Part shown: one piece after another, positions 27,088 through 35,026 of the stretch
How positions within the stretch are numbered: position 1 is the stretch's first letter
Layout: the number at the start of each line of letters is the position of its first letter
NCBI GenBank assembly: GCA_026399435.1
Contig: JAPLQX010000034.1
Coordinates: forward strand, 1-35,071
Source of the DNA: Rhodocyclales bacterium
GTDB taxonomy: Bacteria > Pseudomonadota > Gammaproteobacteria > Burkholderiales > Rhodocyclaceae
Direction: 5' to 3'
DNA length: 35,071 bases
Notes under the pieces: generated by a model
Databases searched by the model: none
What the model was told of the DNA's origin: nothing
What the model saw: only the letters and a program-made list of their open reading frames with translations
Made by a program: the position numbers and the translations under genes

Positions 27088-28550
27088 GCGACTTGATCAA
27101 TTCATCGCTGCGCGAGCTCTCCGCCGCGCTGGCAACGAAGAAGGTTTCTGCCGTCGAGCTGGCAACGCTGTTCCTCGACCGCATCGAGAAGTTCAATCCC
27201 CCTCTCAATGCCTTCATCACCACCGACCGTGAAAGGACGCTGGCCCAGGCGCGGACCGCTGACGAGCGACTGAATACCGGCGCCGGCACCCAGCTGACCG
27301 GCATCCCCTTGGGGCACAAGGACATTTTCTGCACCAAGGGCTGGCGCACCAGTTGCGGCTCGCAGATGCTGGCCAATTTCGTCTCGCCCTACGACGCCAA
27401 CGTGGTCGAGAAGCTCGCCGCCGCGGGCATGGTGACGCTGGGCAAGCTCAACATGGACGAGTTCGCCATGGGCTCGTCCAACGAAACTTCGTACTTCGGG
27501 CCGGTCAGGAATCCCTGGGATGTTTCCTGCGTGCCCGGCGGTTCCTCGGGCGGCTCGGCGGCGGCCATCGCGGCACGCCTGACACCGGCCGCGACCGGCA
27601 CCGATACCGGAGGCTCGATCCGCCAGCCGGCGGCCCTGTGCGGCCTCACCGGCCTCAAGCCGACTTACGGCGTGGTGTCGCGCTACGGCATGATTGCCTT
27701 TGCCTCCAGTCTCGACCAGGGCGGACCGATGGCGAAGAGCGCGGAAGACTGTGCGCTGCTGCTGAATGCCATGGCCGGCTTCGACACCCGCGATTCGACT
27801 TCGCTGGAGCGCCCCACAGAGGACTACGGCCGCGACCTGGAAAAACCGCTGGCCGGCCTGAAGATCGGCCTGCCGAAAGAGTTCTTCGGCGTAGGCATGG
27901 ATGCCGACGTGCGCGCCGCGGTCGACGCCGCACTGGCCGAGTACCGCAAGCTGGGCGCCACCACGGGGGAAGTGCAACTGCCAAACTCCGGCCTGTCGGT
28001 GCCCGCCTATTACGTGATCGCCCCGGCCGAGGCCAGCTCCAATCTGTCGCGCTTCGACGGCGTGCGTTACGGCTATCGCGCGCCGGAGTACAACGATTTG
28101 ACCGAGATGTACTCGCGCAGCCGGGCGCAGGGCTTCGGCGCCGAGGTGAAGCGCCGCATCCTGATCGGCACCTACGTGCTGTCGCACGGCTACTACGACG
28201 CCTATTACCTCAAGGCGCAGAAGATTCGCCGTCTCATCGCCGCCGACTTTGTCGAGGCCTTCAAGCAATGCGACGTGATCATGGGCCCGACCTCGCCTTC
28301 GGTGGCCTTCGCCTTCGGTGCCAAGAGCGCTGACCCCGTGCAGATGTACCTGTCGGACATCTACACCATCTCCACCAACCTCGCCGGCCTGCCGGGCATG
28401 TCGCTGCCCTGCGGCTTCGGCAACAACAACATGCCGGTCGGCTTGCAGATCATCGGCAACTGGTTCGGCGAGGCGAAGATGCTCAACGTCGCGCACCAGT
28501 ACCAGAAGGCTACCGACTGGCATACGCGGATGCCGGAGGGCGTGAAATGA
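27084..28550 (+). CDS. gatA: Asp-tRNA(Asn)/Glu-tRNA(Gln) amidotransferase subunit A
   Basis: A 488-residue glutaminase subunit of the amidase signature family. It frees ammonia from glutamine and channels it to GatB. The Ser-cisSer-Lys triad is visible: Lys79 in [12 protein letters not shown], Ser154 in [10 protein letters not shown] and Ser178 in [11 protein letters not shown]. Presence of GatCAB means Gln-tRNA and/or Asn-tRNA may be made by amidation of mischarged tRNA; which one depends on the synthetases, which are not in this window. It overlaps both neighbours by 4 bp. Confidence 0.98.
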   Translation: MSDLINSSLRELSAALATKKVSAVELATLFLDRIEKFNPPLNAFITTDRERTLAQARTADERLNTGAGTQLTGIPLGHKDIFCTKGWRTSCGSQMLANFVSPYDANVVEKLAAAGMVTLGKLNMDEFAMGSSNETSYFGPVRNPWDVSCVPGGSSGGSAAAIAARLTPAATGTDTGGSIRQPAALCGLTGLKPTYGVVSRYGMIAFASSLDQGGPMAKSAEDCALLLNAMAGFDTRDSTSLERPTEDYGRDLEKPLAGLKIGLPKEFFGVGMDADVRAAVDAALAEYRKLGATTGEVQLPNSGLSVPAYYVIAPAEASSNLSRFDGVRYGYRAPEYNDLTEMYSRSRAQGFGAEVKRRILIGTYVLSHGYYDAYYLKAQKIRRLIAADFVEAFKQCDVIMGPTSPSVAFAFGAKSADPVQMYLSDIYTISTNLAGLPGMSLPCGFGNNNMPVGLQIIGNWFGEAKMLNVAHQYQKATDWHTRMPEGVK

Positions 28551-29998
28551 CGCGCACAACCCAGTGGGAAGTCGTCATCGGACTGGAAACCCACGCCCAG
28601 TTGCAAACCAAGTCGAAAATATTTTCGGGCAGCAGCATCGCCTTCGGCGCGGAACCGAACGTGCAGGCCAACGCAGTGGACATCGCGCTGCCCGGCGTGC
28701 TGCCGGTGCTCAACCGCGAAGCCGTGGTCTGCGCCATCAAGTTCGGTCTTGCCGTGGGTGCCACGATCGCACCGCGCTCGGTCTTCGCCCGCAAGAATTA
28801 TTTCTACCCCGACCTGCCCAAGGGCTACCAGATCAGCCAGTTCGAGATCCCTGTGGTTCTGGGCGGCGGCTTGCACATCCGGGTGGGCGAAGCGGAGAAG
28901 TTCGTCCACCTGACGCGCGCCCATCTCGAAGAGGATGCCGGAAAATCGCTGCACGAGGATTTTCACGGCAGGACCGGCATCGACCTGAATCGCGCCGGCA
29001 CGCCGCTGCTGGAAATCGTCACCGAGCCGGAGATGCGCTCGTCCGCCGAGGCGGTGGCCTACGCCAAGGCGCTGCATGCGCTGGTGCAGTGGATCGGCAT
29101 TTGCGACGGCAACATGCAGGAAGGATCGTTCCGCTGCGACGCCAACGTTTCGGTGCGCCCGATGGGACAAAAGGAATTCGGCACGCGGCGCGAAATCAAG
29201 AACCTCAACTCCTTCCGCTTCATGCAGCAGGCGATCGACTTCGAGGTGCAGTGGCAGATCAACGAGATCGAGGAAGGCCGCTCCATCCAGCAAGCCACCG
29301 TGCTGTTCGATCCCGACACCGGCGAAACACGCTCGATGCGCAGCAAGGAAGACGCGCACGACTACCGCTACTTCCCCGATCCCGACCTGCTGCCGCTGGA
29401 AATCACTCCGGGCTGGATCGATGAGGTGAAGTCAGGCCTGCCGGAACTGCCGCAGGCCATGAAGCAGCGCTTCGAGACGGATTACGGCTTGTCCTCCTAC
29501 GACGCGGCCACACTCACCGCATCGCGCGAAATGGCCGCCTACTTCGAGGTGGTGCTGGCCCTGGCCGGCCGCGAAAACGCCAAGCCCGCCGCAAACTGGG
29601 TGATGGGTGATCTGGCGGCCCGGCTCAACAAGGACGGGCTCGAGATTGCCGCCGCACCGCTCTCAGCGCAGCAACTCGCCGGCATCATCTGCCGCATTGC
29701 CGACAACACGATATCCAACAAGATCGCCAGGGACGTCTTCGAGGCGCTCTGGACCGGTGACGGCAAGGATGCCGACGCCGTCATCGAAGCGAAGGGCTGG
29801 AAGCAGATCACCGATACCGGCGCGATCGAAGCGCTGGTCGACGAAGTACTTGCCGCCAATCAGAAATCGGTCGAGGAATATCGCGCCGGCAAGGAAAAAG
29901 CCTTCAACGCGCTCGTCGGGCAGGCCATGAAGGCCACCCGCGGCAAGGCCAATCCGCAGCAGGTCACCGACCTGCTGAAGAAAAAACTCGGCGCCTGA
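28547..29998 (+). CDS. gatB: Asp-tRNA(Asn)/Glu-tRNA(Gln) amidotransferase subunit B
   Basis: A 483-residue kinase/amidase subunit that phosphorylates the mischarged aminoacyl-tRNA and amidates it. The start [22 protein letters not shown] and the segment [18 protein letters not shown] are typical, as are [24 protein letters not shown] and the C-terminal YqeY-like tail domain ending [19 protein letters not shown], which contacts tRNA. Its stop codon at 29996-29998 is directly next to the stop of the convergent coiled-coil gene, so no terminator fits between them. Confidence 0.98.
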   Translation: MTRTTQWEVVIGLETHAQLQTKSKIFSGSSIAFGAEPNVQANAVDIALPGVLPVLNREAVVCAIKFGLAVGATIAPRSVFARKNYFYPDLPKGYQISQFEIPVVLGGGLHIRVGEAEKFVHLTRAHLEEDAGKSLHEDFHGRTGIDLNRAGTPLLEIVTEPEMRSSAEAVAYAKALHALVQWIGICDGNMQEGSFRCDANVSVRPMGQKEFGTRREIKNLNSFRFMQQAIDFEVQWQINEIEEGRSIQQATVLFDPDTGETRSMRSKEDAHDYRYFPDPDLLPLEITPGWIDEVKSGLPELPQAMKQRFETDYGLSSYDAATLTASREMAAYFEVVLALAGRENAKPAANWVMGDLAARLNKDGLEIAAAPLSAQQLAGIICRIADNTISNKIARDVFEALWTGDGKDADAVIEAKGWKQITDTGAIEALVDEVLAANQKSVEEYRAGKEKAFNALVGQAMKATRGKANPQQVTDLLKKKLGA

Positions 29999-30718
29999 TT
30001 ACTTCTTCGCGGTGGGTTGTGCCGCCGGCGCCGCAGAAGCCGGTGCCGCTGCAGGCGCAGCAGCCGCAGGTGCTGGCGCCGATGCCGGCGCGGGCACAAC
30101 TTCCATCGACTTCTTGCCGGTCAGTTCGAGATAGCGCTTCTTCTCATCGGCGAAGCGGCTGCGGACTTCTTCCATCTCCTTGACCTTGGAATCCACGGCC
30201 GCCTGTTGCGCCTTGATCTCCTTCTCGTTGTCGCGGATCTCGGCCTTGACTTGGTCAGGCAGCGGCTTACCCTTGTAGAACTCCTTGTCGCCCTCGAGCT
30301 TCTTTTTCTTCTTGTTGGCTTCCTCAAGCCGCTGCTGGGCCTGCTTCATGTTCTTGTCCACTTCGGCCAAGGCGCGATCCCGCGCCGAATTGATATCCTT
30401 TTCGCTGGAATAAGTTGCCAGCAAGGCCAGCGTGCGGCGGCGCTCCTCCGCGGCCTTCTTCTTGTCGGCTTCCTTCTTTGCCGCCTCGGCATCGCGGCGC
30501 GCCTGCTGCTCCGCGGTCAGCGGGGCTTCGACCGTTTTTGAAACAAAGCCGCGATTGTCGCGCTCTTCATAGGCCCGACCCTGGCATTCGGTGGGCAAAA
30601 AATCGCCGCAGACCTTGCGCCCCTTGACGTCGTCACAGCAATAGATGCGCGTCTGGGCGGCAGCACCCAGGGCAAGCGCAGCGGAAGAAGCAAACAACAG
30701 GACGGAAATCAGGCGCAT
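29999..30718 (-). CDS. Exported coiled-coil protein with DUF4124-like N-terminus
   Basis: A 239-residue protein. The ATG at 30718 follows GGGAG and gives a clear signal peptide (MRLISVLLFASSAALALGAAAQ). The mature start TRIYCCDDVKGRKVCGDFLPTECQGRAYEERDNRGF, with four Cys, resembles the DUF4124-type domain common in secreted betaproteobacterial proteins. Residues about 70-205 are a long, highly charged coiled coil rich in Lys and Glu. The last 35 residues are almost only Ala and Pro, like a periplasmic spacer. Function is unknown. It lies 28 bp after pyrE and is probably co-transcribed with it. It ends with no gap against gatB. Confidence 0.8.
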   Translation of the reverse strand: MRLISVLLFASSAALALGAAAQTRIYCCDDVKGRKVCGDFLPTECQGRAYEERDNRGFVSKTVEAPLTAEQQARRDAEAAKKEADKKKAAEERRRTLALLATYSSEKDINSARDRALAEVDKNMKQAQQRLEEANKKKKKLEGDKEFYKGKPLPDQVKAEIRDNEKEIKAQQAAVDSKVKEMEEVRSRFADEKKRYLELTGKKSMEVVPAPASAPAPAAAAPAAAPASAAPAAQPTAKK

Positions 30719-30746
30719 GGGGAGTCTCCCTGAAGGGTCATGGGCA

Positions 30747-31436
30747 TCAGTCGATGCCGTAACGAGCGCGGTAATCGCGCACGGCAGCAAGCTTGTTTTC
30801 AAGTTCCGGCTGGCCGGAAAGATAATCGATCAGGTCGGTCAGGCTGGCGACGCTGATCACGGGAATACCGTAATTCCGTTCAACTTCCTGCACGGCAGAG
30901 AGATCGCCCTGACCCCGTTCCTGACGATCGAGCGCAATCAGCACCGCCGCCGGCGTCGCCCCGGCAGCACGGATCAGATCCACCGATTCACGCACCGACG
31001 TTCCCGCCGAAATCACGTCATCGATGATCAGCACGCGGCCCTTGAGCGGCGCGCCAACCAGCGTGCCGCCTTCGCCGTGATCCTTGGCTTCCTTGCGGTT
31101 GTAGGCGTAGGGAGTGTTGTGCCCGAGGCCTGCCAGCGCCATGGCCGCGCCGGCAACGAGCGGAATTCCCTTGTAGGCTGGCCCGAACAGTACATCAAAC
31201 CCGACCCCTGCAGCCAGAACGCGGCGTGCGTAGAAATCGCTCAGGCGGGACAGGGAAGCGCCGTCGCTGAACAGACCGGCATTGAAGAAATAGGGACTCA
31301 GGCGCCCCGCCTTGGTCTTGAATTCGCCGAAGCGCAACACACCCAGTTCGCAGGCGAAGGCGATAAACTCGCGGCTCAGCTCGCTGGTGACGGCGCTGTT
31401 GGCAGTTAAGGCGACGTTCGCATTCATCCAAGACAT
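30747..31436 (-). CDS. pyrE: Orotate phosphoribosyltransferase
   Basis: A 229-residue enzyme that joins orotate with PRPP to give OMP in pyrimidine synthesis. Motifs: [18 protein letters not shown] near the N-terminus, [29 protein letters not shown] (flexible catalytic loop) and the PRPP-binding [19 protein letters not shown]. Two in-frame ATGs are possible, at 31436 ([10 protein letters not shown]) and at 31427. The more upstream is only 5 bp from the divergent exoA ATG, so the downstream one would leave a slightly longer leader. Confidence 0.96.
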   Translation of the reverse strand: MSWMNANVALTANSAVTSELSREFIAFACELGVLRFGEFKTKAGRLSPYFFNAGLFSDGASLSRLSDFYARRVLAAGVGFDVLFGPAYKGIPLVAGAAMALAGLGHNTPYAYNRKEAKDHGEGGTLVGAPLKGRVLIIDDVISAGTSVRESVDLIRAAGATPAAVLIALDRQERGQGDLSAVQEVERNYGIPVISVASLTDLIDYLSGQPELENKLAAVRDYRARYGID

Positions 31437-31441
31437 TCTAC

Positions 31442-32251
31442 ATGCTCACGCACAAGCTCCGAATACTCAGTCTGAATCTTAATGGTATCCGCTCCGCCGC
31501 CGGCAAGGGGCTTTTCGAGTGGCTGGCGACGCAACAGGCCGACATCGTCTGCGTCCAGGAACTCAAGGCGCAAATGCCTGATCTGACCCTCGCCTTGCGC
31601 GAGCCGACGGGTTTCACCGGTTGCTTTCACGCGGCGGAGAAAAAGGGCTACAGCGGGGTCGGCATCTACTCCCGGCAGGCACCTGACCGCATCATCGAAG
31701 GTTTTGGCAATGCCGAGTTCGACGCGGAAGGGCGTTACCTGCAGGCCGATTTCGGCAAACTCTCGGTGGTCTCGCTTTACCTGCCTTCCGGTTCAAGCTC
31801 GGACGAGCGCCAGCAGGCCAAGTTTCGCTTTCTCGAGCAGTTCCGGCCGCAACTGGAGCGTCTGGCGCACGAAGCCCGGCGCGACGGACGCGAAGTCCTG
31901 CTCTGCGGCGACTGGAACATCGCGCACCGGCCGATCGACCTCAAGAACTGGAAATCCAACCAGAAGAACTCCGGCTTTCTGCCCGAGGAGCGCGCCTGGC
32001 TGTCTGACGTATTCGACGAACTGGGCTGGGTCGATGTGCATCGCCGGCTGCTGCCGGAGGCGACCGGCGAAGCCTACACGTGGTGGTCGAACCGGGGTCA
32101 GGCCTGGGCCAAGAACGTGGGTTGGCGCATCGATTACCAGATCGCCACGCCGGGCCTGGCGGCGGCAGCGCGTCATGTGACTGTCTACAAGGACCAGCGC
32201 TTCTCCGATCACGCGCCCCTGACGGTCGATTACCATCTGGCGCCTGTATGA
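31442..32251 (+). CDS. exoA: Exodeoxyribonuclease III (AP endonuclease)
   Basis: A 269-residue base-excision repair enzyme of the exonuclease III/EEP family. Motifs: [18 protein letters not shown] (metal-site Asn), CVQELKAQ (Glu40), [41 protein letters not shown] and [10 protein letters not shown] (catalytic Asp-His). The extra segment in the [20 protein letters not shown] region suits the ExoA/XthA branch common in betaproteobacteria. The ATG at 31442 has no evident ribosome site and is 5 bp from the divergent pyrE start, so promoters must overlap the opposing coding sequences or the message is leaderless. Confidence 0.95.
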   Translation: MLTHKLRILSLNLNGIRSAAGKGLFEWLATQQADIVCVQELKAQMPDLTLALREPTGFTGCFHAAEKKGYSGVGIYSRQAPDRIIEGFGNAEFDAEGRYLQADFGKLSVVSLYLPSGSSSDERQQAKFRFLEQFRPQLERLAHEARRDGREVLLCGDWNIAHRPIDLKNWKSNQKNSGFLPEERAWLSDVFDELGWVDVHRRLLPEATGEAYTWWSNRGQAWAKNVGWRIDYQIATPGLAAAARHVTVYKDQRFSDHAPLTVDYHLAPV

Positions 32252-32322
32252 CATAGATCATTGCGGCTCAGCGATAAAATCGGTAGCCTTTAACCCGTAG
32301 TCATTCAATTCAGGAGAAAACC

Positions 32323-32634
32323 ATGAGCGACATGAGCGATGTCACCAAAGACAAACTGATTGCCGACGTAAGACTGGTGATTGCCGATACGGAAGAATTG
32401 CTGCGCGCCACGGCCGGGCAGGCAGGCGACAAGATCGCTGATATCCGCGCCAGAACGCAGGACCGGCTCGCCGCCGCCAAGATCAAGCTGAGCGAAGCCG
32501 AGGCCGCCCTTGTGGACAGGGCCAAAGAAGTTGGCCGCGTCGCCGACGATTACGTGCATGACAATCCCTGGCGTTCGGTGGGTGTTGCGGCTGGTTTCGG
32601 TTTCATCGTCGGCCTGCTGATCGGCCGTCGCTGA
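32323..32634 (+). CDS. yqjD: DUF883/YqjD-ElaB family membrane-anchored protein
   Basis: A 103-residue protein; the ATG follows CAGGAGAAAACC. The N-terminal 80 residues are a charged helix (DKLIADVRLVIADTEELLRATAGQAGDKIADIRARTQDRL...). The C-terminal VHDNPWRSVGVAAGFGFIVGLLIGRR is the tail anchor that defines the family. E. coli YqjD and ElaB bind ribosomes at the membrane in stationary phase. The following two genes match the order of E. coli yqjDEK. Confidence 0.92.
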   Translation: MSDMSDVTKDKLIADVRLVIADTEELLRATAGQAGDKIADIRARTQDRLAAAKIKLSEAEAALVDRAKEVGRVADDYVHDNPWRSVGVAAGFGFIVGLLIGRR

Positions 32635-32642
32635 ACGCAGTC

Positions 32643-33056
32643 ATGGGTGATGGAGCGGGCAAGGTGCCCGACCAGCGTGGCTTGTTCGCTTCGGCCAAGG
32701 GCTTGCTTGGTACCGGCGTCACCCTGATCCACAATCGCCTCGAACTCCTCGGGGTGGAACTCGCCGAGGAACGGGTTCGGCTGGTTTCCATGCTCGCCTA
32801 CGGCGGGGGCGCGTTTCTATGCATTGCGGCAGGCCTGATTTTTCTCGCGATCTTTCTCACCGTGTTGCTATGGGACAGCAACCGGTTGCTGGCATTGGGG
32901 ATTTTTTCCGCACTTTTCCTCGGTGCCGGCGTCGCCAGCCTGATGCTGGCGATGAGCTTGGGGCGATCAGGCTCGAAACTGTTTTCAGCCAGCCTCGCCG
33001 AACTGCGCAAGGATCGCGACGCGCTCTCGGCCGGTAGCGTCACAAAACCGCAGTGA
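32643..33056 (+). CDS. yqjE: YqjE-like phage-holin-family membrane protein
   Basis: A 137-residue protein with two central helices (about 48-72 and 80-104) separated by a short polar loop (DSNR). The N-terminal GLFASAKGLLGTGVTLIHNRLELLGVELAEERVRL is the typical amphipathic segment of the YqjE (Holin-X-like) family. Its start is 8 bp after the yqjD stop, and its TGA is nested in the GTG start of the next gene. Function is unknown; it is not evidence of a prophage. Confidence 0.85.
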   Translation: MGDGAGKVPDQRGLFASAKGLLGTGVTLIHNRLELLGVELAEERVRLVSMLAYGGGAFLCIAAGLIFLAIFLTVLLWDSNRLLALGIFSALFLGAGVASLMLAMSLGRSGSKLFSASLAELRKDRDALSAGSVTKPQ

Positions 33057-33385
33057 ACTCCACTACGCTGGAACTCGCGCTGAAGAAACAGCGACTCCAG
33101 ATCGCCAGCGACACCCTGCGCGCCGAGTTTGGCCTGTGCGCGGCGGGACTGGCTCCCGCCTTCAGCGGAGCGGATTGCGCCGTCGAAGGCGTCCTCTGGC
33201 TGCGCCGCAACCCGCAATTTCTCATTGCCGCCGGTGTCGCGCTGGTCGTCATCCGGCCGAAACGCTCCTGGCGCTGGGCGCGGCGGGCCTTTGTCGGGTG
33301 GCAGGTGTGGCGGAAGCTAAACGATTTTCTGGAACACCAGCGGCCGTCTCCCCTCCTGCAACGGCAAACCCTGAACCGACGCTGA
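33053..33385 (+). CDS. YqjK-like membrane protein
   Basis: A 110-residue protein with a GTG start at 33053 that overlaps the yqjE stop (GTGA). Early residues LELALKKQRLQIASDTLRAEFGLC are amphipathic. A single hydrophobic stretch WLRRNPQFLIAAGVALVVIRPKRSWRWARRAF (about 49-80) follows, with heavy positive charge on its C-terminal side. This is the usual YqjK pattern of NPxFLxAAGVALVVIRPKR. Function is unknown. It closes the yqjDEK-like operon. Confidence 0.75.
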   Translation: MNSTTLELALKKQRLQIASDTLRAEFGLCAAGLAPAFSGADCAVEGVLWLRRNPQFLIAAGVALVVIRPKRSWRWARRAFVGWQVWRKLNDFLEHQRPSPLLQRQTLNRR

Positions 33386-33485
33386 GCGCCGCAAAGCCGC
33401 CGCTTTCTCTCCGTTGCTGTCTGGCGTGCAGCAAACTTGCGCCAGCAGACATCTGTTGCACTCGACCCTGCGGCACAAAGACAAA

Positions 33486-33507
33486 CGGCCCCCATCGCTG
33501 GGAGCCG
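33486..33507 (-). terminator. Damaged copy of the tRNA terminator
   Basis: The same hairpin as at 34995-35018, but one pairing is lost (33490 is C where the right copy has T) and the following T run on the minus strand is interrupted (TTTGTCTTTG). This fits relaxed selection on the left repeat copy. Confidence 0.6.
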
Positions 33508-33516
33508 CCTGAATAC

Positions 33517-33561
33517 TGGTGGTGATGAGTGGACTTGAACCACCGACCCCCGGATTGTGAA
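33517..33561 (-). pseudogene. Truncated tRNA 3' half (relic)
   Basis: The minus strand has CCA, acceptor 3' side CATCACC, a full T arm (GGTGG TTCAAGT CCACT), variable loop and the 3' anticodon stem. The sequence then diverges at the anticodon loop. No D arm or matching GGTGATG acceptor 5' side follows in 33562-33610. The loop reads TTCACAA rather than TTCATAA. It is not a functional tRNA but a duplicated attachment-site remnant. Confidence 0.85.
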
Positions 33562-33725
33562 GCCAAGTCTAGAAGCCTGTCGCATCAATGGCTTGGGCTG
33601 GTTTCAGTTCTACAAGCGGCCACCGCTGATGCCTCGTAAACCCGCGCCGTAGCGAGGGGTGATTCGGGATTGTAGAAGACGCTTTGGCCGGCCTGTTGTG
33701 AAAGCGAGCTTTCGAACACTGGATA

Positions 33726-33776
33726 GCTTTGAAAGAAATTGACTTATTTTTTTCAAAGCCTAGAATCTTTTGAAAG
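33726..33776. promoter_or_regulatory. TTTGAAA repeats, possible operator of the Fic gene
   Basis: GCTTTGAAA (33726-33734) and TTTCAAAGC (33751-33759) are a perfect 9-bp inverted repeat with a 16-nt spacer. A third box, CTTTTGAAAG, is at 33767-33776. They overlap the -35 and -10 elements and the predicted start of transcription, a layout expected of a repressor site. Confidence 0.55.
33739..33766 (+). promoter_or_regulatory. Promoter of the Fic gene
   Basis: TTGACT (33739-33744) and TAGAAT (33761-33766) are separated by 16 bp, close to the sigma-70 consensus. They are in an AT-rich tract unlike the surrounding DNA. The predicted leader to the ATG at 33803 is about 30 nt. Confidence 0.65.
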
Positions 33777-33802
33777 TATCCTTAACTCGCTCCCATAACG
33801 CA

Positions 33803-34954
33803 ATGAATCCGAACGATTTTTCTGCAGCCAAAAGTGGGCGCCTGCTGAACGCACCGCAGGGATATCTAGCCTTCGTGCCGAACTCCTTGCCGCCCCCCAT
33901 CAACATCGACATGGAGCTTGCGCTTGCGCTGTCGAAAGCCGATGCAGCGTTGTCGGAACTCTCCGGCCTTGGTGGCCAGTTGCCAAATCCTCACCTGCTG
34001 ATTTCCCCATACATCCGCCGTGAGGCGGTGCTTTCATCGCGCATCGAGGGGACCAAGGCCAGCCTTTCCGATCTGCTGATCGACGAAATCGAAGACGACA
34101 ACTCCAAGCGCTCCGTCAATGCCGACATTCAGGAAATCAGGAACTATACCTACGCCCTGGAGCATGGCGTCACGCTGCTCCCTGAATTGCCCCTGTCGCT
34201 CCGGCTGACCCGAGAGATTCACGCCAAGCTCATGACGGGAGTGCGCGGGGACAAGGCTACACCCGGCGAATTTCGCCGCACGCAGAACTGGATCGGACCC
34301 GCGGGCAGCACCCCCATGACCGCCGCTTTCGTGCCGCCGCCCGTAGTGGAAATGCACGAATGCCTGGATGAATGGGAGAAGTTCCTTCATGTCCACGATG
34401 TCATCCCGGACTTGATCCAGTGCGCCATGATGCATATCCAGTTCGAAACGATCCATCCCTTCCTCGACGGCAACGGGCGTGTTGGCCGGCTCCTGGTGAC
34501 CTTCTTCCTTCTCGAACGCAAGCGGCTTTCACAGCCCCTGCTCTACCTGTCCGCCTTTATCGATGCCCACAAGAATGACTACTACGACCTGCTGCAGCGC
34601 GTGCGTACCCATGGCGACTGGATACCGTGGATCCGCTTCTTCCTCCAGGGCGTCACCGAGACTGCCACCGCAGCGGGCACGCAAGCCAAGGAACTGCACC
34701 GATTGCGGGAACAGTACCGCGCCCAACTGCGAGACAAGCCCAACGCGCTCGTTCTAATCGACAATCTGTTCATCAATCCCTACATGACCATCGGGCGAGC
34801 TGCAAAGATATTGGGGAAAACACACCCCACGGCCAAGGCGACGATAACCGCCATGGAGGAAGGCAAGATTCTCCGCGAGATGACCGGGCGACAGTGGGGG
34901 CGGTTCTATGTCTGCCAGCCCGTCCTTGACGCGCTCGACAAACCATTCGCGTAG
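33803..34954 (+). CDS. Class II Fic family protein (probable AMP-transferase) with winged helix
   Basis: A 383-residue protein if started at the ATG at 33803; an in-frame TTG at 33770 lies inside the promoter repeats and is less likely. The N-terminal Fic_N region holds the inhibitory helix motif SSRIEG (78-83), matching [S/T]xxxE[G/N], with Glu82 expected to block ATP. The Fic core has HPFLDGNGRVGR (218-229), the complete HPFx[D/E]GNGRxxR active site. The C-terminal 65 residues (from about 320, MTIGRAAKILGKTHPTAKATITAMEEG) look like a winged helix, as in SoFic of Shewanella. So it should add AMP to a target, be autoinhibited, and may bind DNA. It is alone between direct repeats; there is no antitoxin gene, since inhibition is built in. 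No clear ribosome site is seen. Confidence 0.9.
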   Translation: MNPNDFSAAKSGRLLNAPQGYLAFVPNSLPPPINIDMELALALSKADAALSELSGLGGQLPNPHLLISPYIRREAVLSSRIEGTKASLSDLLIDEIEDDNSKRSVNADIQEIRNYTYALEHGVTLLPELPLSLRLTREIHAKLMTGVRGDKATPGEFRRTQNWIGPAGSTPMTAAFVPPPVVEMHECLDEWEKFLHVHDVIPDLIQCAMMHIQFETIHPFLDGNGRVGRLLVTFFLLERKRLSQPLLYLSAFIDAHKNDYYDLLQRVRTHGDWIPWIRFFLQGVTETATAAGTQAKELHRLREQYRAQLRDKPNALVLIDNLFINPYMTIGRAAKILGKTHPTAKATITAMEEGKILREMTGRQWGRFYVCQPVLDALDKPFA

Positions 34955-34985
34955 CACTAGAGCGTAGCGGCAAAAGGTCGAGCCA

Positions 34986-35018
34986 CAAAAACAAGCGGCT
35001 CCCATCGCTGGGAGCCGC
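34986..35018 (-). terminator. Terminator of the CAT-anticodon tRNA
   Basis: GCGGCTCCCA (34995-35004) pairs perfectly with TGGGAGCCGC (35009-35018) around TCGC. On the minus strand it is followed by TTGTTTTTGTGG, a good U run. It lies 8 bp after the tRNA CCA end. The hairpin faces away from the tRNA and would also block read-through into the Fic islet. Confidence 0.85.
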
Positions 35019-35026
35019 CTGAATAC

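Larger units (their letters stand above)
33474..33561. repeat. 88-bp direct repeat, left copy (att-like)
   Basis: Matches 34984-35071 at 84 of 88 positions, including an unbroken 66-bp identity at 33491-33556. The mismatches are at 33480, 33485, 33490 and 33557. It spans a tRNA 3' half and the downstream hairpin. Together with the right copy it flanks one Fic gene with an offset of 1,510 bp. Confidence 0.92.
33386..33802. other. Junction and promoter region between yqjK and the Fic gene
   Basis: 417 bp without a gene. It contains about 90 bp of ordinary intergenic DNA, the left copy of the 88-bp direct repeat (tRNA 3' fragment and damaged terminator), about 165 bp of unassigned DNA, then the Fic promoter with TTTGAAA boxes. 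I see no integrase or other reading frame with protein-like character here. Confidence 0.7.

Noticed and set aside
32643..33056. Phage holin, hence a prophage remnant
   Set aside because: The YqjE family is only named holin-like. Its yqjD and yqjK neighbours show a chromosomal operon, and no phage genes are near.
33517..33561. A functional tRNA-Val(CAC) read from the left repeat copy
   Set aside because: The 5' half (acceptor 5' strand and D arm) is absent in the neighbouring bases, so it cannot fold as a tRNA.
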